A program made the translations under genes and the position numbers. The notes beneath the pieces are model-generated. The model ran no database searches. It saw only the letters and a program-made list of their open reading frames with translations, and was not told where the DNA came from. This document shows, in pieces, positions 11,314 to 21,400 of a DNA stretch of 64,000 nt. Each line of letters starts with the position of its first letter. Position 1 is the stretch's first letter. Origin of the DNA: Bacillus kwashiorkori (lineage in GTDB: Bacteria > Bacillota > Bacilli > Bacillales > Caldibacillaceae); the NCBI RefSeq assembly GCF_001375515.1, contig NZ_CTDX01000004.1:1-64000 (forward strand), written 5' to 3'.

Positions 11314-12051
11314 TTAAGAAAAAATGTGTGGATTTTTCTTTAATACACTTAACAATACTTCCGTCATTTTTTCAGTGTTACAAACTCGTACTGTTGCATC
11401 GCCAAACTTTCCTAAATACATTGCCCCGGTTTCTTGAAATAGCTGATCTACTCTTTCGTATTTTTCCGACGTATGACCGATATGTCTTCTTGATGGAACC
11501 GTTATTTTCGTTCCATCTCGTAATACAGTGTAAAGCTGTTCATGGTCATCTGTTAGCCGATTAGGAATATCTAGCCATTCCTCGACGCCGTGAATATAAG
11601 TGTTTCTCCGTAAATCGACGCCAATTAACAAAATCGTCGCTTTTCTATCGAGTAATTTTCCCCATGATGATCCTCTCGCACAAGGTGTATCAAACTGTTC
11701 ATTTCCAGCAATAAAATCACTAGCGTCTTCTCCTAGGGCAGCAACGGAGTGAGTAGGATGTAAAGAGCGAACAACTCCAGGACGTTTTCGAAATAATTCT
11801 GTTAAAATACCAACACAACTAGGTGATTCGTCAACGTAAAAGTTTGGATTTTCCGCATTGATATATGACCATGTGTGAGTAGGAAGCACTAATAGTCCAT
11901 CTTTCATATATTCGGATAAAGCATCAAGAACGGTTTCAGCCCCACCGTCTACTGCACCAATACTTTTCATCGATGAATGTACGAGCAATGTTCCAAAATT
12001 GCTTATTCTTAATTTATGCAGATCATGAAGTAAGTCTTGTTTATTGTACAT
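11314..12051 (-). CDS. AAC(3)-family N-acetyltransferase (YokD-like)
   Basis: 245 residues of the Antibiotic_NAT family, with LLVHSSMKSIG near the start, VLPTHTW, RSLHPTHSVAALG and the WxWLDxxN-like stretch. The family transfers acetyl from acetyl-CoA to the 3-amino group of aminoglycosides, though many chromosomal Bacillus members such as YokD have no proven drug substrate. The His of HPTHS and the Glu/Asp residues used in catalysis are present. It is a single gene with its own ribosome site (CAGGGGGAAAAG) and ends next to a palindromic repeat. Resistance cannot be concluded from sequence alone. Confidence 0.87.
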   Translation of the reverse strand: MYNKQDLLHDLHKLRISNFGTLLVHSSMKSIGAVDGGAETVLDALSEYMKDGLLVLPTHTWSYINAENPNFYVDESPSCVGILTELFRKRPGVVRSLHPTHSVAALGEDASDFIAGNEQFDTPCARGSSWGKLLDRKATILLIGVDLRRNTYIHGVEEWLDIPNRLTDDHEQLYTVLRDGTKITVPSRRHIGHTSEKYERVDQLFQETGAMYLGKFGDATVRVCNTEKMTEVLLSVLKKNPHIFS

Positions 12052-12554
12052 ATTGCTTTTCCCCCTGGTGACTTAATGATAAAGCATTATTATATCAGAA
12101 TACTATTAGAAATAAAAATTTCTTCGGTAACATTTGCCACCACATACTATATTTTGTGAATTTCGTAAATCAATAGTTTGCTAATTCACAAAGTGACCGC
12201 TACTTTGTTGGGCTAAAAATTAGCCTGCAGTCTCTACGATTTATAAAATAGCTCATCCGTGCACGAAAAAAATCAGATGCAAAAGCGGGTAAGTGTTTGA
12301 TAATCATGTGATTCCTACTTTATATTAGCTAAAGGAAAAAGGAAAAACATTTCAATGAAATTTCTAAGTATAATCAAAGTAATAACTAAACTTTCATTTT
12401 TCTAAGGAAATAAATGAATAATAAGCGGTTCAATGGTTAAGATAAACATGGTCTCTCCTTCAGTGGAAACAAAATAATTATGATCACAGCATTTGTAGCG
12501 TTATAAGTCAAATTGTCACAAGTTTCAATTCAATAAAACTCATTGGAGGTAATT
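12052..12554 (+). other. Intergenic region without recognised genes
   Basis: About 500 nt between the AAC(3)-like gene and a small basic protein gene. No frame with a ribosome site, tRNA or strong hairpin was seen. It carries the upstream region of two divergent genes, so promoters are expected but none is clear enough to call. Confidence 0.5.
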
Positions 12555-12665
12555 ATGGTAAAAGATTCTGAAGCAAATAAAGAAAAACGCAATGTCGGCA
12601 ATAAAATGCCGGACGAACAAAAACGTGGGAAAGGGAAATCTAACTCACGCGGGGGAAGAAATTAA
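12555..12665 (+). CDS. Small basic hydrophilic protein (36 aa)
   Basis: ATG with a strong ribosome site TTGGAGGTAATT upstream, followed by 36 codons and a stop, then an intrinsic terminator 40 nt later. The protein has many Lys, Asn, Arg, Gly and Ser residues and no hydrophobic core (it ends KGKSNSRGGRN). This resembles the minor spore proteins of the YuzL/SspP kind in general composition, but I cannot assign a family. The combination of ribosome site, frame and terminator argues for a real gene. Confidence 0.6.
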   Translation: MVKDSEANKEKRNVGNKMPDEQKRGKGKSNSRGGRN

Positions 12666-12706
12666 TTCTTCCTAAATTTTGGAGTAAAGAAAATAATAAA
12701 GCATGG

Positions 12707-12732
12707 AGACAGGATGGATTCCTGTCTTTTTC
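12707..12732 (+). terminator. Intrinsic terminator after the 36-aa gene
   Basis: Stem AGACAGGA / TCCTGTCT with a five-base loop and a following TTTTT. Confidence 0.85.
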
Positions 12733-12865
12733 CGTTCTAAATAACCTTTTGCAATACTAATTAATATAATATACGCTCGGACAAGCTCTTATAAAAAAAT
12801 AAACTAATTTTGTTATAATAGCTTTTAGATTAATCCTATTAACCGAACGTAATGAGGTGAAAGTA

Positions 12866-13936
12866 TTGACTTATAAAGATTCTATTAACGTGCTATTGGA
12901 AAATGTCCCCGAGCACATTTTAAGTTATGACCCAAACCATACAGTAAATAAACCAACTCAAGCTTCTTCCGACTTCTTAATTAATAAAGAACAAGGAGAT
13001 TGGGCGGAAGAAGTTGTATTTAATTTTATAAATCGAGGTTTCACTAATCAATATCGAGCAGTTCGCTATGGAAAAAATGATGATAAAGTAGCAGGGGAAG
13101 ATGGATTTAATGAATTTTATTACAACTATCAAGAGGAGTTAAGGAAGATTGGCAAAAGGCCCGACTTATTAATATATGAGAGCGGGGCTGTAGCCAATGA
13201 TGACATAAGCAGAAAAAGTCCAGCAGATATTGATAATATTGTTAAACAAGCAAAGGCAGGTTTCGAAGTTCGGTCTAGCTCCTTTTTAACAGAAAAGTAT
13301 TTTGAGGATATTGAAAAAAGAGTAGAACAAGCGGAGAAAGTAATAAAAAGTTCTATACAAAAAATAAAGCAATTAGCGTCCTTACAAAAGATAACGTTTA
13401 ATAATACTTGGCAGCAATTTTTGAATAAGGATTTGCCCAATGATTTAAGAGATATAGAAATACCTGCTTTTCGTGGCGAAATGACGCAATCACCAGAGCT
13501 TATGGAAATAAAAGATGAGTTGAAAAAATCGATCAACATTTTAAAAAGGCGACATACGTTAAGTTTTACACCAAAAGTGGAAGATATTTATGCCATTGCG
13601 CGCTGGGTCAATATTTACAATGTTCCCCACTACTATGTGCAAGTATTTTTTGATAAAATATATGCTATTTCTTTTAAAAGAATATTAGAGATTATATCCG
13701 ATAGTAATAATCAGAATAAAATCTTTACGATTGAACGTAACAGAAAAAATCAAATGAAACAAACGATTCATATTGACATACATCAAGGGGAGATTATCGG
13801 TGAAATTAATGAGTTGCCGCCCATCGAAGGTAAGATGCGAAAATTAGCTAGAGGAAGATTATTATTTTACATCGGATTTGGTGAAAGCACCGGCATGATT
13901 TACAAGGAGAAGTTTCGTGATTTGATCAATGGATAA
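12866..13936 (+). CDS. Type II restriction endonuclease, probably AccI-like
   Basis: 356 residues from the TTG at 12866, preceded by GAGGTG seven bases upstream; a GTG three codons earlier is the other option. The protein has a PD-(D/E)XK-like arrangement: GKRPDLLIYE (Asp100) and later GFEVRSSSF (Glu134, with Arg where Lys is usual). The length, the RSSSFL stretch and the convergent N6-adenine methyltransferase fit the AccI family (recognition GTMKAC), but this rests on memory of the family and has not been aligned. It would cut unmethylated DNA in the cytosol. The two genes end about 110 nt apart with a hairpin between. The endonuclease identity is better supported than the specificity. Confidence 0.65.
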   Translation: MTYKDSINVLLENVPEHILSYDPNHTVNKPTQASSDFLINKEQGDWAEEVVFNFINRGFTNQYRAVRYGKNDDKVAGEDGFNEFYYNYQEELRKIGKRPDLLIYESGAVANDDISRKSPADIDNIVKQAKAGFEVRSSSFLTEKYFEDIEKRVEQAEKVIKSSIQKIKQLASLQKITFNNTWQQFLNKDLPNDLRDIEIPAFRGEMTQSPELMEIKDELKKSINILKRRHTLSFTPKVEDIYAIARWVNIYNVPHYYVQVFFDKIYAISFKRILEIISDSNNQNKIFTIERNRKNQMKQTIHIDIHQGEIIGEINELPPIEGKMRKLARGRLLFYIGFGESTGMIYKEKFRDLING

Positions 13937-13941
13937 AGGAA

Positions 13942-13972
13942 AAAGGTGTCTAGATAAAAGTCCGACACCTTT
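13942..13972. terminator. Hairpin between convergent R and M genes
   Basis: Stem AAAGGTGTC / GACACCTTT with a 13-nt loop, lying just after the endonuclease stop. The A and T ends allow weak termination in either direction. Confidence 0.5.
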
Positions 13973-14046
13973 GCAGTCTAGTTCTGTCCGCAGATTGTGT
14001 TCATTTTTGTGAAAATATACAACAACTATCTAACAGAACTTTTCTA

Positions 14047-15657
14047 CTAAATAACTAATAAGCTTTTAAAAAATTTGTTTAACGTATGAAGCTCCATTGT
14101 AATCTCTGCACCGTTCAGTTGCTTTTCTCTAAGTACTTGATAAATATCAGTAATAAATTGAATTTGCTCTGTCGTTAAACTGTCTAAGTCAATAACTAAT
14201 GATGTATTAATATCGTTAGGTTCAAATTTTTTCAAACCTCGTCCATATTCTCTTCTACTATCTTCTAATATTTCTTGGGCAACATCGGTTAATAAATAGG
14301 CCATTAACACATTGGTATATTCATCATACATCGGTAACATGTATATACAATGGAAGGTAGTTAAGTTAACGACATTTGCTTCATTACGAATAAATTTAAT
14401 TTTTTCACGATTAAAGACTCCAACTAAAATAGGCGCTGGTTCTCGCGTTTCGTTCTTAAACCATGGATTCCGGTTTTTTGTTAAATACCGTTCATGATAG
14501 CCCAATTTTTCACCGTACTTAATATAATTTTTCAAGTTTTCATCATGTAAGTCTTTCGTATAGGCATTTAATAATTTTACGTGTTTATCATTTTCCCATA
14601 AGTTGTTGAAATCATCAGTCGTGAAGAAATTTTTATCAACTTGAACGGCCTTCGTTAAACAAGGAATTAAAAATTGATTAGCAATCTGGTACTGTGCTTG
14701 TTTTGTTTTATTAAATTTAAAAAACTCATTCGCCCCAGTAGCGATTCCCCGTGATGCTTTCGCAAAGTTAGAAAAAGCTTTAAGGTTTTTGTATTTACTA
14801 CTATTTTCACCTTGATAATAAATTCGCCATTTTTTATTAATGTCGATATCCGTAAGGGCTACCGTGTTGCCAAGTCTTGGTTGCTCAGGGTATTTACTAA
14901 TATAACTTTCCGTTCTTTCTAGTTTTTCCTTTGAGTCAATATTAATAAATTCAATAAAGTCTTTTGGATTCTTTTTTTCAAAGAAGAATAGAGCCGATGT
15001 CGTAGTGGCATCTTCAAACCAATTAGTAGTGAAATCTAATATTACAACGAATTTTAAAAGTTTTGAGTCTAACAAATATTGTTTTATTTGCTTTCCATAG
15101 TCCGAATTTAAAAACTCAGACGGAATAATAAAGGCAGCCCTGCCACCGTGATTAAGCTGATGTAAAGCCTTTAATAAAAACAATGTATATATATTGGTAA
15201 AACCGGATAATTCCAAGTTCATTTCTTCAGAAACAATTTTTAATAATGTATCCTTGTCTTCGTAATCATGAAATTTTAAATAAGGAGGATTACAAATAAT
15301 TGCATCATATGTATTTTTCCAATTGCTAGTTAAATAGTCTTCGTGGAAAATGGTAATATTTGTATCGTCCAAATGTGCGGCAAAATAATCTAATATTTTT
15401 CTATCTATTTCATATCCGAAAAAAGTAACGTTCCTTTGTTGACCTGCTGTGAGCTGTTCTTTCATGGAGCGGATAAATACACCTAGACCGACTGCAGGAT
15501 CTAATATAGTTGCCCCCTTAGCCAGGTCTTTGGTGACCCATTTAGCCATTAAATCTGAAATATGTTTCGGTGTGAAAAATTGTCCGTATTTTTTTCGATG
15601 TTCACTTGATACCGAGGTAATATATTCAGATTCAAGTTGTTTTTTCATCGTCGGCAT
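14047..15657 (-). CDS. N6-adenine DNA methyltransferase of a type II R-M system
   Basis: 536 residues from the ATG at 15657, which has AAAGGAG nine bases upstream; a longer frame upstream lacks such a site. Motif I is ILDPAVGLGVF (51-61) and motif IV is NPPY (123-126), in gamma-class order, with the KYGQFFTP start common to TaqI/PstI-like enzymes. The C-terminal half is the target-recognition region. It methylates adenine in the sequence cut by the convergent endonuclease and protects the host. Its length matches that of M.AccI as I recall it. The pair is a complete cassette flanked by ordinary genes, consistent with gain by transfer. Confidence 0.88.
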   Translation of the reverse strand: MPTMKKQLESEYITSVSSEHRKKYGQFFTPKHISDLMAKWVTKDLAKGATILDPAVGLGVFIRSMKEQLTAGQQRNVTFFGYEIDRKILDYFAAHLDDTNITIFHEDYLTSNWKNTYDAIICNPPYLKFHDYEDKDTLLKIVSEEMNLELSGFTNIYTLFLLKALHQLNHGGRAAFIIPSEFLNSDYGKQIKQYLLDSKLLKFVVILDFTTNWFEDATTTSALFFFEKKNPKDFIEFINIDSKEKLERTESYISKYPEQPRLGNTVALTDIDINKKWRIYYQGENSSKYKNLKAFSNFAKASRGIATGANEFFKFNKTKQAQYQIANQFLIPCLTKAVQVDKNFFTTDDFNNLWENDKHVKLLNAYTKDLHDENLKNYIKYGEKLGYHERYLTKNRNPWFKNETREPAPILVGVFNREKIKFIRNEANVVNLTTFHCIYMLPMYDEYTNVLMAYLLTDVAQEILEDSRREYGRGLKKFEPNDINTSLVIDLDSLTTEQIQFITDIYQVLREKQLNGAEITMELHTLNKFFKSLLVI

Positions 15658-15944
15658 CGATTCAACTCCTTTTTGCTTTACTGACTCTATTATATCATTA
15701 CCCACTTGTATTACAATAATATATAAAAACAAACGTTCGCCACAATTCACTATCGATAATAAATAGTAACATGAATTTTTTCATGGAGCAATTAGTTATT
15801 TGCGTCACTTCCAATCATTTTCTGTTTCTAAAATCGCCCTTGCCATTTTACTTGTAAAACTTTAATCGAAAAAACACGCTATACTTGTGATAAATTATTT
15901 TATTTTGGAAACTTTAATTAAGAATAAATCTCTGTGAGGACAAG

Positions 15945-16427
15945 GTGAAAAAGATGATATCGAAACGACATTTCCTTTTTAACATAGCAATGATTGTAAT
16001 ACCATGGTTATCACTATTATTTTTCGGGAAACAAAATTTCAAAAGGTATTCTATTGCAGGTATTTCCATTATTTGCCTTGAAATAGTCAATCATCTGATT
16101 GGCTATGCCCGTAACTGGTGGAGTTTTTATAGTAAGAGAAAATCATTTCTAACGAACGAACTACCTTTTAGTATCGGTCCGTATATGCCGCTTTCCATGT
16201 GGATACTACGTTTCACTTTTGGAAATTTCAAGAAATTTATTTTTGTTAATGCAATATTTGATGGGATTTTTGCCTATTTCTTTATTGAGTGGTTAAGTAA
16301 AATAAAAATATTAACTCTAAATAAATTAAGTAACAATCAATTTTTCTTTTACCTTTTTTATAAGGCTTTTATTCTTTATGGAATTCAGTACTTAGTTGAG
16401 GGGAAGAAGATGGGAAAAGTAATTTAG
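15945..16427 (+). CDS. Small multi-pass membrane protein of unknown function
   Basis: About 160 residues from GTG 15945, or 157 from ATG 15954, which has AGGTG at better spacing. Hydrophobic segments lie at about residues 10-27, 35-55, 75-95, 98-115 and 130-147, with positively charged loops. No motif is recognised. It resembles small hypothetical membrane proteins seen in Bacillus. It is an isolated gene upstream of the His/Cys-rich gene, on the same strand, with no obvious terminator between them. Confidence 0.65.
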   Translation: MKKMISKRHFLFNIAMIVIPWLSLLFFGKQNFKRYSIAGISIICLEIVNHLIGYARNWWSFYSKRKSFLTNELPFSIGPYMPLSMWILRFTFGNFKKFIFVNAIFDGIFAYFFIEWLSKIKILTLNKLSNNQFFFYLFYKAFILYGIQYLVEGKKMGKVI

Positions 16428-16593
16428 CGGTACTTTGTTGAGGAAGAGTGGGTTTTACGTTAATTAACTTACACCGGATAACTGCCAATTTTTCTAAAGG
16501 ATAGTGATTTGCCTTTCCTTCAATATCCAAGGATACATAAGATACTATGACAAAAATTATTTTGTCCAATCTTTTTAAGGAGGGCAACATTTT

Positions 16594-17406
16594 ATGAGTC
16601 ATATTTCTTGTTCTAGTTGCGGAAAACGTCACTCACGACATCATGATTGTAGTTGTCACTGTAAATCTTGTGGTGGCTCCCTTAACCGGGATTTCGTTCG
16701 TGATATTAGATTGAAGAGAAAGAAAATTCAGCACGAAGTCATTTGTTTTGATAGTTATAACGATTACCATAGCAGTCATCATTGTGAAAGTCATCACCCA
16801 AAACTAACTCACAATGGATTAAGCTATCATTGTTCCTACTGTCATAAACACCGAGAGCATTGTTCCTGTAAATTTAATCAAGATTATCACGACTTTCAAA
16901 ATCATCATAGTCGTGATGGACATTCTGCAAGTTGCTCGGCATGTGGAAAACGGTTGCATTATTGTTCTTGCAGCGATGATTGCGGTTCGCATCATTCTAG
17001 CCATGTATCCCCGTGTGCCGACAATTTTAAAGTGCGGCTGGGCGGCTTAACGACAGGAATAGAGTTTCGATTGCGTCAGCTAACCGGCTGCATAGTAAAA
17101 ATACGTGTAAGTGGTGGAAATGGGAATGAAAACAGTCCAGGGAATACAGCTGAACTAGGAATTGGAAATCTATTACAAATCGGAAATAATAACCGTAGCC
17201 GCATTAGTGATGATGAAATAATTGGGCGGATTTGTCTAGTTGGGGGAAATTTTGTCGAACTGGATTACGTGAAACAAGACAAAAGGAATCATCATCGTAA
17301 AAATGATCAACATCAAGTCGCTTCCCTCATTATTCCAATAAATCGCATCCAATACGTAAAATTATTAGAGGAAGAGCATCATGAAAAACTTTATGATAAA
17401 AAATAA
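16594..17406 (+). CDS. His/Cys-rich protein with MnxE/F-like C-terminal barrel
   Basis: 270 residues. Residues 1-140 are exceptionally rich in His, Cys and Ser, with CSSCGKRH, CSCHCKSCGG, HCSYCHKHREHCSC and CSACGKR-type clusters that look like metal-binding zinc-ribbon-like repeats. Residues about 145-265 form a different domain that includes GRICLVGGNFVELDYV and later LIIPINRIQYVKL. This G-x-(I/V)-...-V-x-x-x-(F/Y)-V-x-(L/V)...IP-x-x-x-I pattern also appears in MnxE, MnxF and the gene at 17676. The start ATG follows AAGGAGGGC. A CATAAGATA box at 16536-16544 resembles a sigma-K -10, but no convincing -35 is seen. A spore-coat or exosporium metal-binding role is likely but inferred from context. 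Confidence 0.75.
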   Translation: MSHISCSSCGKRHSRHHDCSCHCKSCGGSLNRDFVRDIRLKRKKIQHEVICFDSYNDYHSSHHCESHHPKLTHNGLSYHCSYCHKHREHCSCKFNQDYHDFQNHHSRDGHSASCSACGKRLHYCSCSDDCGSHHSSHVSPCADNFKVRLGGLTTGIEFRLRQLTGCIVKIRVSGGNGNENSPGNTAELGIGNLLQIGNNNRSRISDDEIIGRICLVGGNFVELDYVKQDKRNHHRKNDQHQVASLIIPINRIQYVKLLEEEHHEKLYDKK

Positions 17407-17460
17407 AAGAAGCAATATGGAAATGATAAATTTTATATGAACCATTATTTTATAAGGTAA

Positions 17461-17482
17461 TCCCACCGTCAAGAGGTGGGAC
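17461..17482. terminator. Hairpin between converging His/Cys-rich and mnx genes
   Basis: Stem TCCCACC / GGTGGGA with a seven-base loop. There is only a short T-rich tail (CTCCTTAATT), so termination is uncertain. Confidence 0.45.
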
Positions 17483-17675
17483 TCCTTAATTCGTAAAGAA
17501 AAAAGTAAATGGAACAACAAGGGCATAACATTTTCCTTTATAAAAGATACTCCAAAAGAACCACCCGAAAATTCTTTAGTTAAACGATTAATTTAACATA
17601 ATTAAATACTCGCTTCAACTATGAAGCTGTCAGTTAGTTGTAACTTCATTGAATTTATCTTGCATTCCAATAATC

Positions 17676-18434
17676 CTATTCAAAATAAATGAAATCGATA
17701 TCGGAATATTTAATCGAAATCGTTTTTCTTTTACCTGTGTAAAGTTCCAAAAAGTTCTCATTTGTATCGATTATTTTTCCACTTAATTTCAAGTCATTAC
17801 TAATTATTCTTACGTTTTTTATTTCAAAATTTGCTAAAAAGAATTTTAGCTCTACTGTAAAAAAATGTAGAATTAATGCTGGTGATCTTGATACGACTTC
17901 ACCAAAATGGAAGGTGAGTGCCCTTCGTAATTTGGCATCTAAGTCTAGTGTATAATGGACTTTTTCATGACTATTGTTTGTTCGAGTAATATGAATGATT
18001 CTATCATAAGGGACAATAAATTTTCTGTTTTTATTTTCTAGTAAAACAAAATCTCTTCCGACAATAGATACGACTCCTGAAATGTGCGAGCGACGTTTTA
18101 ATTGAATGGGATTACGGTTCCGCCTTTTGACAACTCGATATACTCGTTCCACATTTATATTGACGAGTTGGTCTTGAAGACGGTGGAAAATGCGGTCAAA
18201 CCGATCTGGTGATTGTTCGGTAGCATCATCTTCATCTTGGTCAAGATCCAGTAACAACTGATTCGCCTCTTCGATTTTCTCAACGAGTTCATCTAATTGT
18301 TCCTTTGGTAGGCAACTGTTTGGGGAACTTAGTTGTAATTTTTCTAATTTCGGAGAATAACAATCTCCTGGAATAAAAAATCCCTCATTATCCTCGCGAA
18401 AGTCTATTTCTGGGCAACGAAACTCATTCATCAT
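17676..18434 (-). CDS. Mnx-locus protein with two barrel motifs
   Basis: About 252 residues from the ATG pair at 18434/18431, which follows GAGGAAGTGG; the frame can be extended 7 codons but without a site. The first 100 residues are acidic and coiled-coil-like (EQLDELVEKIEEANQLLLDL). Two repeats of one motif follow: SGVVSIVGRDFVLLENK...IVPYDRIIHI and SGKIIDTNENFLELY...ISIKYSDIDFIYF. The gene overlaps the end of mnxG by 11 bases, so it is translated together with it. I do not recognise it as a named Mnx protein. The shared motif suggests it is an accessory subunit related to MnxE/F. Confidence 0.7.
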   Translation of the reverse strand: MMNEFRCPEIDFREDNEGFFIPGDCYSPKLEKLQLSSPNSCLPKEQLDELVEKIEEANQLLLDLDQDEDDATEQSPDRFDRIFHRLQDQLVNINVERVYRVVKRRNRNPIQLKRRSHISGVVSIVGRDFVLLENKNRKFIVPYDRIIHITRTNNSHEKVHYTLDLDAKLRRALTFHFGEVVSRSPALILHFFTVELKFFLANFEIKNVRIISNDLKLSGKIIDTNENFLELYTGKRKTISIKYSDIDFIYFE

Positions 18435-21400
18435 AGGAACCACTTCCTCTATCATATACTTTCGAATAATTTAACGGTGGCAGATGTTTTTGTAACCTAC
18501 CATGGACGCGGATAATCCCCCACATACCTTGTTCAATGTCCCAGCGAATGTTTCCGGATCGGTACATATAATCACCTGGGAAGTTGTAATAACTTCCAGC
18601 CCCATAGTGTAGTGATAAATTTCCAGTATGGCCAGCAACAATTTCTCCTCTAACAGAACGAACCTCGGAACTGACATCTCTCAAATCATCGTTCCAATAA
18701 TGCCCGTGAATGTGGAAAGTATGACTTCGTCGTCGTTCTGATGGGTTTAATAGTCGAACAATAATTGGGTCTTTCGGGTATGCTTCAAAAACAGGTGTTG
18801 CCGGATCCCCAAACACTTTTGAACTAAATATTTTTTCTAGATTTGGTACTTCTCTTAATCGATTGATTAACCGTTCTGTACGATAATTAAATCCACGAGA
18901 CCCATTATCATACGTGTCAACGAGATCTAATTTTTCGAGCTGTTCATCGCTTGGACTGCGTAAAATTCCATCCACTGGATCTACTATTAATTGGTTATTT
19001 ATATCATGCAACCTTGCACCGTCATACATAATAAGGACAAATTCTCGTGTGTCTGGTAAAAAAGGTTGCCTCCGAATGACATTCGCACCTGTATTCACTT
19101 GCTTAAGTGTATATGGGTCCAAAATTTCAGTCCCACGTGCTTCAGCTATAAAAGCTCCATACGTTCCAAGCGAGCGGTGATTGCGTATATCGGTCATATC
19201 CCATAAGCCGCATGAACCAATTGGTAAATCAACATACCAGCGATAAGTTATTGATTCACCAGGTCCCACACTTTGATCATGGTTGAACCCAATTGTCTCA
19301 CCAGCAGATGATTTTACATCATAGATTAGCATTTGTGCATGTAAAGAGATTCGTACAGAAGGAGGATAAAATGCTTGTTCTTTTACTGGTGGATAAGGCC
19401 ATATCCCATCTAAAAACGGAAAACGATCAAAGTCTAGTAATGAAGTTAATGTAACTTCAACTAAATCTCCTTGGTTAGCTCGAATTATTAAAGGTTCTGG
19501 ATTTTTGCGACCAGACAATAGATCATCCAAATCTTCTTTTAACGCAAATACGATACCAAAAGGATCATGGTCACCATAGTTGTTGTAATTAATTGGAGTA
19601 TGGAAGGCAACGATATCAAATTTTTTTACTCGTACATTTTTTGGAAAATCTATTGGGGGATCCGTTAATTTTGCCTTTGGTGGCCGCTTCCCAGTGCAAT
19701 TCGGTAGCGGTTTTGTTCGTTTTGGTGGTCTTGGTAAATCATGAAGCGGGATTAAGAAATCAACTTCTTCGTCATATGCCCGAATTAATCCCCATAAGCC
19801 ATTCCATAAATCTTCTTCTGTTTCAAATGTCCATAAATAATCTCCAGAAGCTGGTACATATGTCTCCAATGTGAATGATTCCGAGATGCCGAGATGTTCC
19901 TGTGCCCGAAAACGAGACTCCGCATCAGGTCGTTGATCTTTCCATCTTAGTCCGTGAATGTTGAAACTATGAGATTCCTCGTGAGCACCTTGAATGACGT
20001 GAATTCTAATAGGATCTTTCTCATAACATTTAAATACTGGTGTGATCGGATCCCCGTGAACATAAGAACTAAATGAATAAGCCGGGTCTTTATCGGAATC
20101 TAATCGGAATTGAAGTGGTTCATTTTTATAGTTGACACCAAATAGTCCTGGGTCATCTTGAGAGCCAGGAAAACGTGGTCGTTGTAATGGGTTTCCATCT
20201 TTATCAAATAAAAAAGCAAAATCATGAACTTGAATTGTATAATCTCGATAATCCGGAATAAAAGGATGTGTTACCGTTACTTCCGTCCCTTTAACAGTTG
20301 GATTACCTTGTGGATCAAAAACAGTGGCAAATCTAGCGTGCACTACGCCATTTCCAAAAACCCCATGTTGCTGGTGTGTATTAGCAAATAAATGGTCATG
20401 AAAAAACCATGCTTTTAACTCAACATCGGCAAAGTACTCATACCTCGCAGTCTCACCAGGAAGAATACCGGAATTATAATTCCATCCGACATTCGAACCA
20501 TCCGCTACTAATACATCAAACTTAACGAAGTGGATATGGAATCCTTGTTCATATGTTCGAGTTACTAGCTGAAAAGCATCACCGTCCAACACTTCCGGAC
20601 ATCGATTAGTAAAATTCACTCGGATAATCGACCCAGCGTCTGCATGAAATACGAGTGGTTCTGGATCTTTTTTTCCACTTAGCACATCCTCTACGTCCTC
20701 ATCTAAAACGTACATCCGTCCTTTTGGATCGTGCCAGCCTTGCTTGTTATAAATAATTGGCAATTGGATAACAGAAACATGGAACTCGCGGATTGGTGCA
20801 TTTCTTACGCCACCACTAGGGTCGGCAAAAACGGCCCCAGGTCGAGCGTTCGGAATAGCGGCATTCCGTTCCAAATCAGTAAAGTCCCTTCCACCTTCAA
20901 TCATTAAAGGAGGTCTTGGGGCTTTACAGCCAATCTTTCCAGGGATGAAATTAGGAAATCCTGGCCTTTCTAAAGTAGGTTTTGGTGGTGGTTCACGATC
21001 TGGTAAAGGCTGTAGTGGTGCGATTGGAACTCCGTTTGGATAACATTGACTGCCATCTTGCAATGTGTTAAAAATTCGATTCATCCCCCACATTCCCATT
21101 GAAAAATGTGGATATAAATGACAATGGAAAATAACATCCCCAAATGAGCCTTGGTAACTTCCTAAACCGTATAAAGGTTCAATGGTGTACGATGTTTGTG
21201 GGCTAAAGGCTTGTGCATCGATAATCTCTGATTCTATATTTTGATTATCAGATAACCATTGGTGAAGGTGGTAATGAAAAACATGGGTTTCTTTGACTGC
21301 AGCATGAATTAATCTAATTTTTGCAGGATCTCCAACATATCCTCTCAAAATAGGGGTAGCTGGGTCACCAAATACCCAAGAATCATGATGAACCTCTTCA

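Noticed and set aside
11250..11564. 104-codon plus-strand frame overlapping the AAC(3)-like gene
   Set aside because: Antisense shadow of the acetyltransferase gene; no site and low-complexity composition.
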